From Candidatus Thiobius zoothamnicola (lineage in GTDB: Bacteria > Pseudomonadota > Gammaproteobacteria > Chromatiales > Chromatiaceae): a stretch of 52,295 nt of DNA. The stretch is taken from the NCBI GenBank assembly GCA_030826945.1, contig JAPQLC010000021.1:1-52295 (forward strand), in the 5' to 3' direction. Shown here in pieces: positions 34,320 through 43,674 of the stretch. Position numbers and translations under genes: made by a program. Below the pieces are notes generated by a model that was not told the origin of the DNA, searched no databases, and saw nothing but the letters and a program-made list of their open reading frames with translations. Numbering within the stretch: position 1 is the stretch's first letter; the number at the start of each line of letters is the position of its first letter.

Positions 34320-34646
34320 ATGTCATAGAGCATTGAATACGCACACCCCGATGTTGAGAAGTTCGTACTAGATCTTCCATCTGGTTTGAGGGCCAAGTAT
34401 TTCCGTCTCACCGAGCTAATGGAGGAGTTTGGAGCTAATCTTGGTATGCCGCATTCACGGCCAATGTCCGAAGGTTTATTTGAGTTGCGAGTCAAAAGCC
34501 AAGAAGGTATAGCCCGTGTTTTCTACTGCACACTGGTGAGCAAGCGTATTGTGATGCTGCATGGCTTGATCAAAAAATCGCAAAAAACACCGGCTAAGGA
34601 TTCAAAGCTGGCACGAAAACGCATGAAGGAGGTTAAAGGCAAATGA
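34320..34646 (+). pseudogene. RelE/HigB-like toxin with an amber codon at position 3 (cassette gene 8a)
   Basis: Frame from ATG 34320: Met-Ser-TAG, then SIEYAHPDVEKFVLDLPSGL and a complete phage-derived Gp49/HigB-type toxin body (LFELRVKSQEGIARVFYCTL, VMLHGLIKKSQKTP). The stop at 34326 would abolish translation from the ATG; the next usable start is a TTG at 34386, which would remove about 22 N-terminal residues including the first helix. Followed by its antitoxin with ATGA overlap. Probably inactive; a sense change such as CAG to TAG is the simplest explanation. Confidence 0.75.
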
Positions 34647-34944
34647 ATCACGCTGAATTAAAAGCTAAGGCTTTATCCGATCCTGAAACACTAGCCGCAT
34701 ATAATGAGTTGGAGGCTGAGTTCTCTCTTTTAAAGCAAATGCTCAGGGCTAGACAAAAAGCAGGTCTTTCGCAAGCTCAGGTTGCCAATAAAATGGGCAC
34801 TAAGGCTCCCGCTATTACTCGTCTGGAATCATCATTAAACAGTGGCAGGCATCACCTTCATTAGCCACATTAGGTCGTTACGCAAAAGCTGTTGGTTGCG
34901 AGCTCAAGGCAAAAATAGTTGAATCAAAACATATGAAGACATAA
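34643..34944 (+). pseudogene. HigA-like XRE antitoxin with a frameshift (cassette gene 8b)
   Basis: The frame from ATG 34643 encodes an N-terminal helix and an XRE helix-turn-helix (AGLSQAQVANKMGTKAPAITRLE, about residues 38-60), then ends at 34864 after RHHLH. The expected continuation, SPSLATLGRYAKAVGCELKAK, is present in another frame from about 34848 to a TAA at 34942. A one-base change near 34845 accounts for this. DNA binding might survive in the short product, but the C-terminal part is lost. Its toxin partner is also damaged. Confidence 0.75.
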
Positions 34945-35069
34945 CAAGTGCGTCAAAGGGGCGTGGCGCAAAACGCCGCAGCTCAAATTTGGCGGCTATG
35001 GTGCATCAAGTTTTATGAGCATAGCCACAGATGTTGGCCGCGCCCCTGATACGCCGCCCTCCGTTAGTG
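34939..35069 (+). other. attC-like recombination site 7
   Basis: Core ACATAAC at 34939-34945 and GTTAGTG at 35063-35069. Arms GCGTCAAAGGGGCGTGGC and its partner near 35030-35055 pair imperfectly; inner hairpin GGCTATGG/GCATAGCC. 131 nt, long for an attC but within the known size range. Confidence 0.65.
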
Positions 35070-35070
35070 C

Positions 35071-35346
35071 TCAAGAGGCTCTTCGACGATATTTCACATT
35101 ACTGGCAAGCCAAGCTTTGATAAGTGACTGGTATGGTATGTCGCGTTTATTGGCTTCAACTTTGATACTTTCAAGAAGCATTTCTGGGAGACGTAAAGAT
35201 ATGGTTTTGGTCGAGGGTTTTAAATTTGGCATAATCGCAGCTTGGGCTTCACTCCAATCCAAAAAACCACTTGAATCATGGGTTTCCCAGAATTCTTGTT
35301 CTTCAGCCTCAGAGTTAAATCCAGGAATCTTTTTGCTTTTTCTCAT
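35071..35346 (-). CDS. BrnA/CopG-family antitoxin
   Basis: 91 aa. N-terminal toxin-binding region (IPGFNSEAEEQEFWETHDSSGFLDW) and C-terminal ribbon-helix-helix (KTISLRLPEMLLESIKVEANKRDIPYQSLIKAWL, given as about residues 46-79). This is the CopG/BrnA antitoxin type. Start ATG 35346 with AGGA 8 nt upstream. It overlaps its truncated toxin by 32 nt. It lies on the strand opposite to the cassette genes and ends 2 nt from the core of attC site 7. Confidence 0.85.
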   Translation of the reverse strand: MRKSKKIPGFNSEAEEQEFWETHDSSGFLDWSEAQAAIMPNLKPSTKTISLRLPEMLLESIKVEANKRDIPYQSLIKAWLASNVKYRRRAS

Positions 35347-35548
35347 ATATAGTCCTCTCTTTTCTATGCATAGCTCGTGCAGAAATCACTCTAATCAAGG
35401 TATCACCAGCACGCAGAGTGAAAGTGATATGCAACCATCGGTCCCCATCTGTCTTACCCAGTGCGTGGTATCGTACTTCAGCTTGGCTATGCTTAATATC
35501 AGGCAAAAAAAGCAACGGCTGGTTAAAAAATACCTGCTCGGCTTCAAA
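35315..35548 (-). pseudogene. BrnT-family toxin, N-terminally truncated
   Basis: The frame reads FEAEQVFFNQPLLFLPDIKH, then EVRYHALGKTDGDRWLHITF and LIRVISARAMHRKERTIYEK, the C-terminal two thirds of BrnT. A TAG stands directly before the first Phe (35549-35551) and the usual first 20-25 residues are absent. Only a TTG at 35515 could start a 66-aa product. The RNase fold is therefore incomplete and the toxin probably inactive, leaving the antitoxin as an orphan. Confidence 0.78.
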
Positions 35549-36174
35549 CTAGCTTAAGCTAATTTCCGAACTTGTCATAGGGCTAATTTTTATCAGCTTT
35601 ACATTTATTTTTCTTCCTTTTTTCCTGCTTCAAGTACAAATACTGAAGGCATGGTAATAAGATTAACCGCTATCCAGACCGATAAAGGTAATTTTCCGAG
35701 AATGATTGTTGAGTTAGAAAATGGCCGAAGAGTAAAAGCTTCAATGCGTAGAAAATGGTATTTCCAAAAAGGGGGAAAGTTGACTTATTAATGAGGAAAT
35801 CAATCATTGATCTTAGCTCCTATAGCGTTTTATTCCAGGAGCAAAATACAATTGCTTAACAACACGCTCTAGTTCAATTGTATCCGTTGCCTTCAGGGTA
35901 CGGATTTCCGCCCTTTGACCAACCGGATAATCCGGTTCGCGTTCCGGGAACTGACCTTCGGCATTCGTGAAATATACCAACAACCCCATCTACCAGAAAA
36001 ATTGCTGTGTATCTGGTACACGCAAGGCCTGAAGGGCGTACTGGGTCTCTCGGGCATACGCTGTGGTCGGTGTTATGTCGCCACGTTATCGGATGCCGTG
36101 GCAGACAAACCGCTCGATTGGATATTCAGAACATGTAACATGTTTGACTGACTAGCAAATAAAAGAGAAATTTG
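35549..36174. other. Accessory-to-core transition region
   Basis: No supported gene. Plus-strand open frames at 35651-35791 (46 codons, MVIRLTAIQTDKGNFPRM, ending with a basic VKASMRRKWYFQKGG) and 35915-36151 (78 codons, from TTG) are unassigned and could be fragments. A perfect 9-bp inverted repeat ATACAATTG / CAATTGTAT lies at 35846-35854 and 35875-35883. Base composition changes here from AT-rich to the core average, so the right edge of the accessory region is near 35.8-35.9 kb. Confidence 0.4.
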
Positions 36175-36501
36175 ATGTATACCGTAGCTTTCATTTTCGA
36201 GCCTGGTGCCTATGATGCTGAGTTTCACGCCTTGGATGCCCAAATTCTGCAAGCGGCGGAAGCAATAGACGGTTATCTTGGCAAGGAATCATGGCGATCG
36301 GTTGATGGCGAGACTCTAAACTCCACTTACTATTGGGAGCATGAGGCATCATTAAAAGCATTCTCATCACACCCGAAACATCTGGAGGCGAAACGTCAAT
36401 ATCAAAAATGGTACAAGGGGTTTCATGTGGTTATTGCGAAGATTCAACAGTCCTATGGTGATGGGGTGATACCTCACATCACAAGATCCCAAGTTCATTA
36501 A
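36175..36501 (+). CDS. Antibiotic biosynthesis monooxygenase (ABM) domain protein
   Basis: 108 aa, single ferredoxin-like alpha/beta domain. The pattern YTVAFIFEPGAYDAEFHALD at the N-terminus, YLGKESWRS in the middle and STYYWEHEASLKAFSSHPKHLEAKR fits the ABM/YgiN-like dimeric fold. Members include heme-degrading and quinol monooxygenases; I see no feature that fixes the substrate. Start ATG 36175 with AAGAG upstream. Stands alone between the accessory region and dcd. Confidence 0.75.
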   Translation: MYTVAFIFEPGAYDAEFHALDAQILQAAEAIDGYLGKESWRSVDGETLNSTYYWEHEASLKAFSSHPKHLEAKRQYQKWYKGFHVVIAKIQQSYGDGVIPHITRSQVH

Positions 36502-36597
36502 CCGGCTGTTTGGTATTGTTTTTCTATCCTGATTATTTGGCGATCCAGGCAAAAAATCGTATCCTTCAAGATTCCGCTTTATCACCGAAAATTACAC

Positions 36598-37179
36598 ATG
36601 CGGCTTTCTGACCGGGACATTATTAACGCATTGGATCAAGGCAGAATTACCCTGTCGCCTCGCCCGGATGAAGACAAAATCAACGGAGTGACGATTGATT
36701 TACATCTGGGTCGTCGTTTTCGTGTTTTCAATTCGCACGGCATTGCCTACATCGACCTGTCCGGCTCCCGGGATGAAATCAATCAGGCAGTGGAAAAGGT
36801 CATGGGGGATGAGGTGATTTTGGAAAAGGATGCGACCTTCGTGCTGCACCCAGGCGAGCTTGCACTCGGTATCACGACTGAAACGCTTACCCTGCCGGAT
36901 GATTTGGTCGGCTGGTTGGATGGCCGTTCGAGTCTGGCTCGCTTGGGATTGATGGTGCATGTCACCGCGCATCGCATTGATCCAGGCTGGCACGGCAATA
37001 TTGTGTTGGAGTTCTTCAACTCCGGTAAGTTGCCTTTGGCGCTGAGGCCAGGCATGTTAATTGGTGCGGTCAGCTTTGAAACTCTGAGTACGCCCGCACT
37101 CAAACCCTATACCAAACGTAAAGACGCCAAATACCGCGATCAATATGCGCCGCTGGCCAGCCGAATCAGTGAAGATTAA
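36598..37179 (+). CDS. dcd: dCTP deaminase
   Basis: Makes dUTP from dCTP for thymidylate synthesis. 193 aa, same length as E. coli Dcd, with the signature [20 protein letters not shown] and catalytic-site residues Ser111, Arg115, Asp128 and Glu138 in the expected positions. Homotrimeric cytoplasmic enzyme. No clear ribosome site before ATG 36598. Confidence 0.96.
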   Translation: MRLSDRDIINALDQGRITLSPRPDEDKINGVTIDLHLGRRFRVFNSHGIAYIDLSGSRDEINQAVEKVMGDEVILEKDATFVLHPGELALGITTETLTLPDDLVGWLDGRSSLARLGLMVHVTAHRIDPGWHGNIVLEFFNSGKLPLALRPGMLIGAVSFETLSTPALKPYTKRKDAKYRDQYAPLASRISED

Positions 37180-37278
37180 TGTATCCTGTTGTTGATGCCA
37201 TCACCGTGATATCCATTCACCGTCAATCCTGAATTTATTGTCGCATTCCTGAGTTTATGGAGTAGACGACGCGCTTTC

Positions 37279-39123
37279 ATGACTATTCATTATCAACTTG
37301 CTTTACTGTCGCCCTATACCCATGAATATCAGGTGATCCTTAGCTTGCCAAACGATCCAGTGACCGGCACCTGTCTGACCTTGCCCGCCTGGATACCGGG
37401 AAGCTATAGGATCAGGGACTTTGCCAAACATCTATCAGGTGTTACAGCATGTGACGATCAGGCAGCGCCGCTAACCCTTGATAAAACCGACAAACAAACT
37501 TGGCGGTTAGCGCCAAGCCAAGGTCAGGTGCAAATCACCTATCAAGTTTATGCCTGGGATTTATCTGTAAGAACCGCTTACTTTGACCAGACCCGCGCCT
37601 ATTTCAATGGCGCAGGATTATTCATGCGCGTGCTTGATCAGGCTGACCAACCTCATCAGTTGCAGATCCCAACGCCTGAATTCGCTGAATCGGCACATTG
37701 GTGCGTTGCCACCAGCATGCCAGCCCGAGAAGTTGACGGCAGAGGCTTTGGCCTTTATCAGGTGGAAAATTACGCCGCTTTCATTGATCACCCGTTTGAA
37801 ATCAGCAACCATCGGACTATTGAATTCACGGTCGATGACATCCCGCATCGCATGGCGTTCACGGATGCTGACGAGGTCGATTTCGCCAGAATTCAGGAAG
37901 ATGTCGCGCCAATCTGCGCCGAACATGCGGCTATGTTTGGCGAATTGCCGATTCAGCAATACTTGTTCATGACACTGGCGACAGCTGATGGTTATGGTGG
38001 TCTGGAGCACCGCGATTCAACCAGCCTGATTTGCCGGAGAGACGATCTGCCTTATGCCGGGTTAAAGCGGCAAAACAAAGCCTATGACCAGTTCTTAGCA
38101 CTATGCAGCCATGAATATTTTCATCTGTGGCATGTGAAAAGAATTCAGCCTGATGCCATACAATCCAGCCAACTGGATAAAGAAGCGCACACCAGCTTGC
38201 TATGGTTTTTTGAAGGCGTCACCTCTTACTATGATGAACTGGCATTGCCGCGATCCGGGCGTATCACCGTGGAAAGTTACCTTGGCATGCTGGCCGAATC
38301 CATCACGCGTTTGATGCGCAGTCCGGGGCGGGCGCGTCAATCAGTGGCTGAATCCAGTTTTGATGCCTGGACGAAATTTTATCAACAGGATGAAAACGCG
38401 CCGAACGCCATTGTCAGTTATTACGTTAAAGGTGCCTTGGTCGCGTTTGGGTTGGATCATTTATTACGCACCCATAGTCAGGACAAATTGTCACTGGACG
38501 ACTTGATGCGTCATCTATGGCGAAAATATGGACGAACCGGCAGCGGCCTGTCTGAACGGCAAGTGGAAAAAGAAGTCGCCTGGCTGTTGCAAACATCGGT
38601 CGAGCCTTTCTTCAGCCATTATGTTTATGGCGTGACGGAACTGCCGCTCGCTGAATGGTTCGCGGACTTCGCCATCGGCTATCAGTTACGTCCAGCGCAA
38701 TCCACGCAAGATATGGGCGGCTATTTGTCATTGCGTGCTTTAGCTCGGCCCGAAATCATCAGCTTGGGCGCGAAAACCCAAGAACAGGAAGGACTGGTTC
38801 AAATAACGCAAGTGCTGCATGGCGGCGCGGCACAGCTTGCCGGGCTGGCGCCTGGCGATTTATTGGTGGCCATTGATGGAGAGCGTTGCACCCCCAATCG
38901 GTTGACAGCCTTGCTGAATCGAAAATCCCCCGGTGGCTCACTGAAGCTGACGGTCTTTCGGCGTGACTTGATGATGACCTTGATCCTGCAAGCGATGCCG
39001 ATGCGCGCTGATACTTGTGAACTTTGGTTGCTGGATGATTCGGAAGCAGATCCCGCCGCCTTATCCCGCCGTGAATCCTGGCTACGCAGTTCGACTCATG
39101 ACCACCCAATCACCATCGGTTAA
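37279..39123 (+). CDS. M61 family metallopeptidase with PDZ domain
   Basis: 614 aa. An N-terminal beta-sandwich domain (about residues 1-170) is followed by a thermolysin-like catalytic domain with HEYFH (about 276-280, in CSHEYFHLWHVKRIQP) and a downstream FFEGVTSYYDEL carrying the third zinc ligand Glu. A PDZ domain occupies about 500-585. This is the layout of M61 glycyl-type aminopeptidases. No signal peptide is apparent, so it is probably cytoplasmic. Its last 26 nt overlap the start of birA. Confidence 0.9.
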   Translation: MTIHYQLALLSPYTHEYQVILSLPNDPVTGTCLTLPAWIPGSYRIRDFAKHLSGVTACDDQAAPLTLDKTDKQTWRLAPSQGQVQITYQVYAWDLSVRTAYFDQTRAYFNGAGLFMRVLDQADQPHQLQIPTPEFAESAHWCVATSMPAREVDGRGFGLYQVENYAAFIDHPFEISNHRTIEFTVDDIPHRMAFTDADEVDFARIQEDVAPICAEHAAMFGELPIQQYLFMTLATADGYGGLEHRDSTSLICRRDDLPYAGLKRQNKAYDQFLALCSHEYFHLWHVKRIQPDAIQSSQLDKEAHTSLLWFFEGVTSYYDELALPRSGRITVESYLGMLAESITRLMRSPGRARQSVAESSFDAWTKFYQQDENAPNAIVSYYVKGALVAFGLDHLLRTHSQDKLSLDDLMRHLWRKYGRTGSGLSERQVEKEVAWLLQTSVEPFFSHYVYGVTELPLAEWFADFAIGYQLRPAQSTQDMGGYLSLRALARPEIISLGAKTQEQEGLVQITQVLHGGAAQLAGLAPGDLLVAIDGERCTPNRLTALLNRKSPGGSLKLTVFRRDLMMTLILQAMPMRADTCELWLLDDSEADPAALSRRESWLRSSTHDHPITIG

Positions 39124-40090
39124 TTTGACCTTACTCCGCTTGCTGGCGGATGCCCAGTTTCATTCCGGCGAATGGTTGGCGCAACAATCCGGGCGCACAC
39201 GCAGCGCGATCTGGAAACAGATACAAACCTTGAATGCGCTGCCAGGTATCCAGATTGATGCAGTAACGGGGCGTGGATATCGCCTGCATGAACCGCTGAC
39301 CCTGCTGGATGCGGATAAAATACTGAGCTACTTACAAGACGATAACCGCCACCGATTAACGCAATGTCATGTGCTTGCGGCGACCACCTCAACCAATGCC
39401 ATAGCGGCTGATCAACCACCGGATTTATTGCGTGGAAACGCCTGGTTCGCCGAATACCAAACGGCGGGGCGGGGTCGCCGGGGGCGTCAATGGCTCGGTG
39501 GTTTTGCGCAAAACCTGCCATTTTCCCTCGCTTATCAATTTGACTTGCCGATGGCGCAATTAACCGGGCTAAGCATCGCCGTCAGTACGGTCATCCTGCA
39601 AATACTCCACCAACAAGGTGCGCAGTGCATCGGTTTGAAATGGCCCAATGATCTGATCACCGAAAACGGCAAATTAGCCGGTATTCTGGTTGAAGTGAAC
39701 GGCGAAACCACCGGCCCCTCAACCGCGATTATCGGCGTTGGTTTAAACCTCAAAGCCGATTCCACAATCACAAATTCAGTGGATCAACCGACCACGTATT
39801 TACAAGCACTGGGCGGCGGAACCGAACGTAATCAGATCGCTGGCCTGCTGTTGGATGGCCTACTGCAATTATGTGCCGATTACCCTCGGCATGGCTTGCA
39901 GCCCTACTTGCCGGTCTGGCGGCAATATGACCAATACCGGGGCAAACCGGTTGCGTTGATCGGGCCGAACCAAACTTTGTGCGGTATTCAGATTGGCTTG
40001 GCGGATGATGGGGGCATTCAATTGGATATTGATGGGGAAATCAAAACCTATTATTCAGGAGAACTCAGCTTGCGGTTGGCGATGTCATGA
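39098..40090 (+). CDS. birA: Biotin-protein ligase / biotin operon repressor
   Basis: About 330 aa. N-terminal helix-turn-helix (about 8-65, LLADAQFHSGEWLAQQSGRTRSAIWKQ) followed by the ligase domain with the biotinyl-AMP loop GRGRRGRQW (about 125-133), KWPNDL and a C-terminal SH3-like domain. The N-terminal domain suggests that it also represses biotin genes. I start at ATG 39098, which overlaps the M61 gene by 26 nt; the frame extends further up but without conserved residues. Overlaps coaX by ATGA. Confidence 0.94.
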   Translation: MTTQSPSVNLTLLRLLADAQFHSGEWLAQQSGRTRSAIWKQIQTLNALPGIQIDAVTGRGYRLHEPLTLLDADKILSYLQDDNRHRLTQCHVLAATTSTNAIAADQPPDLLRGNAWFAEYQTAGRGRRGRQWLGGFAQNLPFSLAYQFDLPMAQLTGLSIAVSTVILQILHQQGAQCIGLKWPNDLITENGKLAGILVEVNGETTGPSTAIIGVGLNLKADSTITNSVDQPTTYLQALGGGTERNQIAGLLLDGLLQLCADYPRHGLQPYLPVWRQYDQYRGKPVALIGPNQTLCGIQIGLADDGGIQLDIDGEIKTYYSGELSLRLAMS

Positions 40091-40791
40091 GACGCCTTTT
40101 ATTGGACTTGGGCAATACCAGGTTAAAAGCCGCCTGGCGACAGGACAATGAAGAACTCATATCGCCGATAACAGATTCCGCCGGAATCTCGCCAACGCTT
40201 TGTGATGTTGCGGACGAAATCTGGTTATCCAGCGTCGCTCCCGCCCAACAAACCCAATCTTTGCTGGAAACCCTGCCTTGCCCAGCCAAAATCCGCCAAG
40301 TCACCGTGCCAGCTTACCAACATCATTTACCCACTCGCTATGCATCTCATCAACTGGGTGTGGATCGATGGCTTGCCATGCTCGCTTGTTGTGCCATATC
40401 ACCCGGGCCAAGCTTGGTGGCGGACTTTGGCACGGCCATCACGCTGGATCTGATCAACTCGAAGAGCGAACACATCGGCGGCTACCTGTTACCAGGCTTA
40501 ACATTGATGCAGCAATCCATCATTGCCGGTACCGCAATTAATGCACCAAGCGGGGATATCTCACATCAAGAGATAGCGCAGGACACCATCTCCGCCATCG
40601 CTCTGGGTTCACGGCAGTCCGTGGTCGCGCTCATTGAAAAAATGCTCAAACAAGCAGAGCCGCAAACCCAACTGTTCATTGGAGGCGGAGATGCTAGAGT
40701 GTTGGCACCTTATCTGGCATCATCCTATAGAAAAGAAGAATTTATGGTATTAAAAGGCTTGGCCCGTCTGGCCGATCTGGAGACCCAATAA
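40087..40791 (+). CDS. coaX: Type III pantothenate kinase
   Basis: First step of CoA synthesis. ASKHA fold, 234 aa, with LLLDLGNTRLKAAW at the N-terminus, the family-specific GVDRW (about residues 94-98) and VADFGTAITLDLI (about 114-126). Type III enzymes are not feedback-inhibited by CoA and need a monovalent cation. birA-coaX adjacency is common in gammaproteobacteria. Overlaps birA (ATGA) and the SPOR gene (TAATG). Confidence 0.95.
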   Translation: MRRLLLDLGNTRLKAAWRQDNEELISPITDSAGISPTLCDVADEIWLSSVAPAQQTQSLLETLPCPAKIRQVTVPAYQHHLPTRYASHQLGVDRWLAMLACCAISPGPSLVADFGTAITLDLINSKSEHIGGYLLPGLTLMQQSIIAGTAINAPSGDISHQEIAQDTISAIALGSRQSVVALIEKMLKQAEPQTQLFIGGGDARVLAPYLASSYRKEEFMVLKGLARLADLETQ

Positions 40792-41810
40792 TGCAAAATG
40801 CAATCATCCTGTTGGTCTTGGCCAACTTGTTGGTGCTGATGTGGAGCAGCTTTCAGGCAACGGACGCGCCCAAGGCATTTGATCAAACAGATACCGGTAA
40901 TCTGCGTCTGCTCACCGGATACCCAGGCGGTGCCGCACACGCCGCTGACTCTGCCCAACTTATCTCATCCGATCAGCCACCTGCCAGCCCATCACCAGCA
41001 CCTATCAGCTCGCTGACGCAAGCACATTCCAGTTCGCCGGATATGGCCTTACCGCCTATTCAGCAGGCAACCGCTCCCGCTACGGAATCCGTGATCGACC
41101 CGGCAGCACGAAACGCATTGATGGCACAAGATGCCCAACTTTGGACGACGCAAGCTGAAGGCGCACTGGCGAACCATCCGCCGCAACCAATCGATAATCT
41201 GTTTTTTGATGAGAACCCGTCAATGGAAGAAGCGCAGCGACTTCCGCCTTCTGACAATGCCTTAAAAACGCCATCCACAATATTGCCCAAACCTCAAAAC
41301 TTGCAGGCCGGAAACCCTGTTCAACCGAATAGCCCAATGACTGAACAATCAGCCTGTTGGCGCGTTGGCTCCTTCGCCAATGAAGTTTTGACGCGACAAG
41401 CAGCGCAACAGCGCCCACAAAATATGCAATTCACCCGCATCGCAAAAGAAACCACGACCCACCATCTGGGATATATCGTGATCATTCCTGCAAAAGGCGG
41501 ACTGGTGGGCGCTAACGAAAGAGTGAAAACGCTACCCAACAAGGGCATCCAAGATTTCCAAATCTTGAAACATGGTCCCTTTATGCATGCGATATCACTC
41601 GGCGTCTTTAATCAAAAAAACAATGCGGAACGCTGGGTCAGTGCAATGCACCGCAAAGGACTACGCCAGGTCGTTATGCGGGAGCGCACCGACAAGGAAA
41701 ATAACTATTGGCTTGAGCTGGAAAGTCAGGCTAAAATAGGCGGTCTTAAGCTTCTGCAAAGTACTTACCCCAGTGCCTCCATTCAGCAGATAGCTTGCCA
41801 AAAATCTTAG
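40791..41810 (+). CDS. Membrane-anchored SPOR domain protein
   Basis: 339 aa. An N-terminal transmembrane helix (about residues 4-20, AIILLVLANLLVLMW), a long Pro/Ser/Ala-rich disordered linker (about 45-185) and a C-terminal SPOR-type domain (about 183-338; CWRVGSFANEVLTRQAA, ISLGVFNQKNNAERWVSAM). SPOR domains bind denuded septal peptidoglycan, so a role at the division site is likely. The position after coaX is typical of Pseudomonas-like genomes. Its TAG stop codon shares its last base with the first base of tRNA-Thr. Confidence 0.82.
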   Translation: MQNAIILLVLANLLVLMWSSFQATDAPKAFDQTDTGNLRLLTGYPGGAAHAADSAQLISSDQPPASPSPAPISSLTQAHSSSPDMALPPIQQATAPATESVIDPAARNALMAQDAQLWTTQAEGALANHPPQPIDNLFFDENPSMEEAQRLPPSDNALKTPSTILPKPQNLQAGNPVQPNSPMTEQSACWRVGSFANEVLTRQAAQQRPQNMQFTRIAKETTTHHLGYIVIIPAKGGLVGANERVKTLPNKGIQDFQILKHGPFMHAISLGVFNQKNNAERWVSAMHRKGLRQVVMRERTDKENNYWLELESQAKIGGLKLLQSTYPSASIQQIACQKS

Positions 41811-41885
41811 CTGGTGTAGCTCAGCAGGTAGAGCAGCTGACTTGTAATCAGCCGGTCGGGGGTTCGATTCCTCTCACCAGCTCCA
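41810..41885 (+). tRNA. tRNA-Thr (anticodon TGT)
   Basis: 76 nt cloverleaf with encoded CCA. Acceptor stem GCTGGTG / CACCAGC (7 bp), D arm GCTC/GAGC, anticodon stem GCTGA/TCAGC with loop CTTGTAA (anticodon TGT, reads ACA), T loop TTCGATT. The gene begins on the last base of the SPOR stop codon, so the tRNA must be processed from a transcript that includes that mRNA or start from a promoter inside it. Confidence 0.96.
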
Positions 41886-41893
41886 ATAAAATG

Positions 41894-41927
41894 AAAGGGT
41901 TACGTGAATTTCACGTAACCCTTTTTT
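41894..41927 (+). terminator. Rho-independent terminator after tRNA-Thr
   Basis: Perfect 14-bp inverted repeat AAAGGGTTACGTGA / TCACGTAACCCTTT with a 3-nt loop, followed by a run of T to 41927. Starts 9 nt after the tRNA. Confidence 0.92.
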
Positions 41928-42117
41928 CTTTAAGTCACCAGCAGCGCGTCAACGTTTAAGCCAATACCCCCAAAGTATTGTTTCAGTTGCCCATCAAATG
42001 TTGATTGTCAACGGGACATGAACCCCGTTGACGACCGAAGGAGAGCGTTTCGTCGTCCGTGAAATCGGGTCGATTTTTCGCTCGTCGCAACCAGCAGGGA
42101 GTCAAGGTTAAAGCGCT
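41928..42117. repeat. Intergenic region with a direct repeat and a hairpin
   Basis: Two 24-nt copies matching at 20 of 24 positions (41937-41960 and 42090-42113, both beginning ACCAGCAG) are 153 bp apart. Between them GTCAACGGG (42007-42015) pairs with CCCGTTGAC (42024-42032). The hairpin may end purB transcription, although no T run follows. No open frame of note. Confidence 0.5.
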
Positions 42118-43506
<1,389 letters not shown>

Positions 43507-43515
43507 TCAGAAGCA

Positions 43516-43629
43516 ATGGATAAAGCCCTGAATAGTCGGATGAATCGGATCCTTTTGCAACATGGTGCAGGATGGTTGTTGGATAACCCTGATTATGGGG
43601 CTATGGTGGATGATGACTGGCGACCCTAA
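43516..43629 (+). CDS. Possible 37-residue protein
   Basis: Open frame from ATG 43516, acidic C-terminus (DNPDYGAMVDDDW), in the gap between purB and the cyclase-family gene. No ribosome site stands out and no family is recognised. It could be a leader, a real microprotein or chance. Confidence 0.2.
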   Translation: MDKALNSRMNRILLQHGAGWLLDNPDYGAMVDDDWRP

Positions 43630-43674
43630 AAGTTCGCTGCAGACACTAAGCGTCAATGTAAGAGGAATGGAACC

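Larger units (their letters stand above)
29021..35069 (+). mobile_element. Integron-type gene-cassette array without integrase (CALIN-like)
   Basis: Seven or more attC-like sites lie after successive small plus-strand genes. Each begins near the stop codon of a gene with a TAAC-type core, contains inverted arms that fold into a stem with unpaired bases, and ends with a GTTRRRY-like core (GTTATGT, GTTAGCG, GTTAGGT, GTTAGCC, GTTATGT, GTTATAC, GTTAGTG), immediately followed by the next gene. Gene content (toxin-antitoxin pairs, DUF proteins, membrane proteins) and AT-rich composition are typical of sedentary integrons. No tyrosine-recombinase intI gene is present in the window, so the array is either remote from its integrase or an orphan cluster. 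Confidence 0.8.

Noticed and set aside
35915..36151. 78-codon frame upstream of the ABM gene as a gene
   Set aside because: TTG start without ribosome site, no recognised domain, in a compositional transition zone; recorded only in the region entry.
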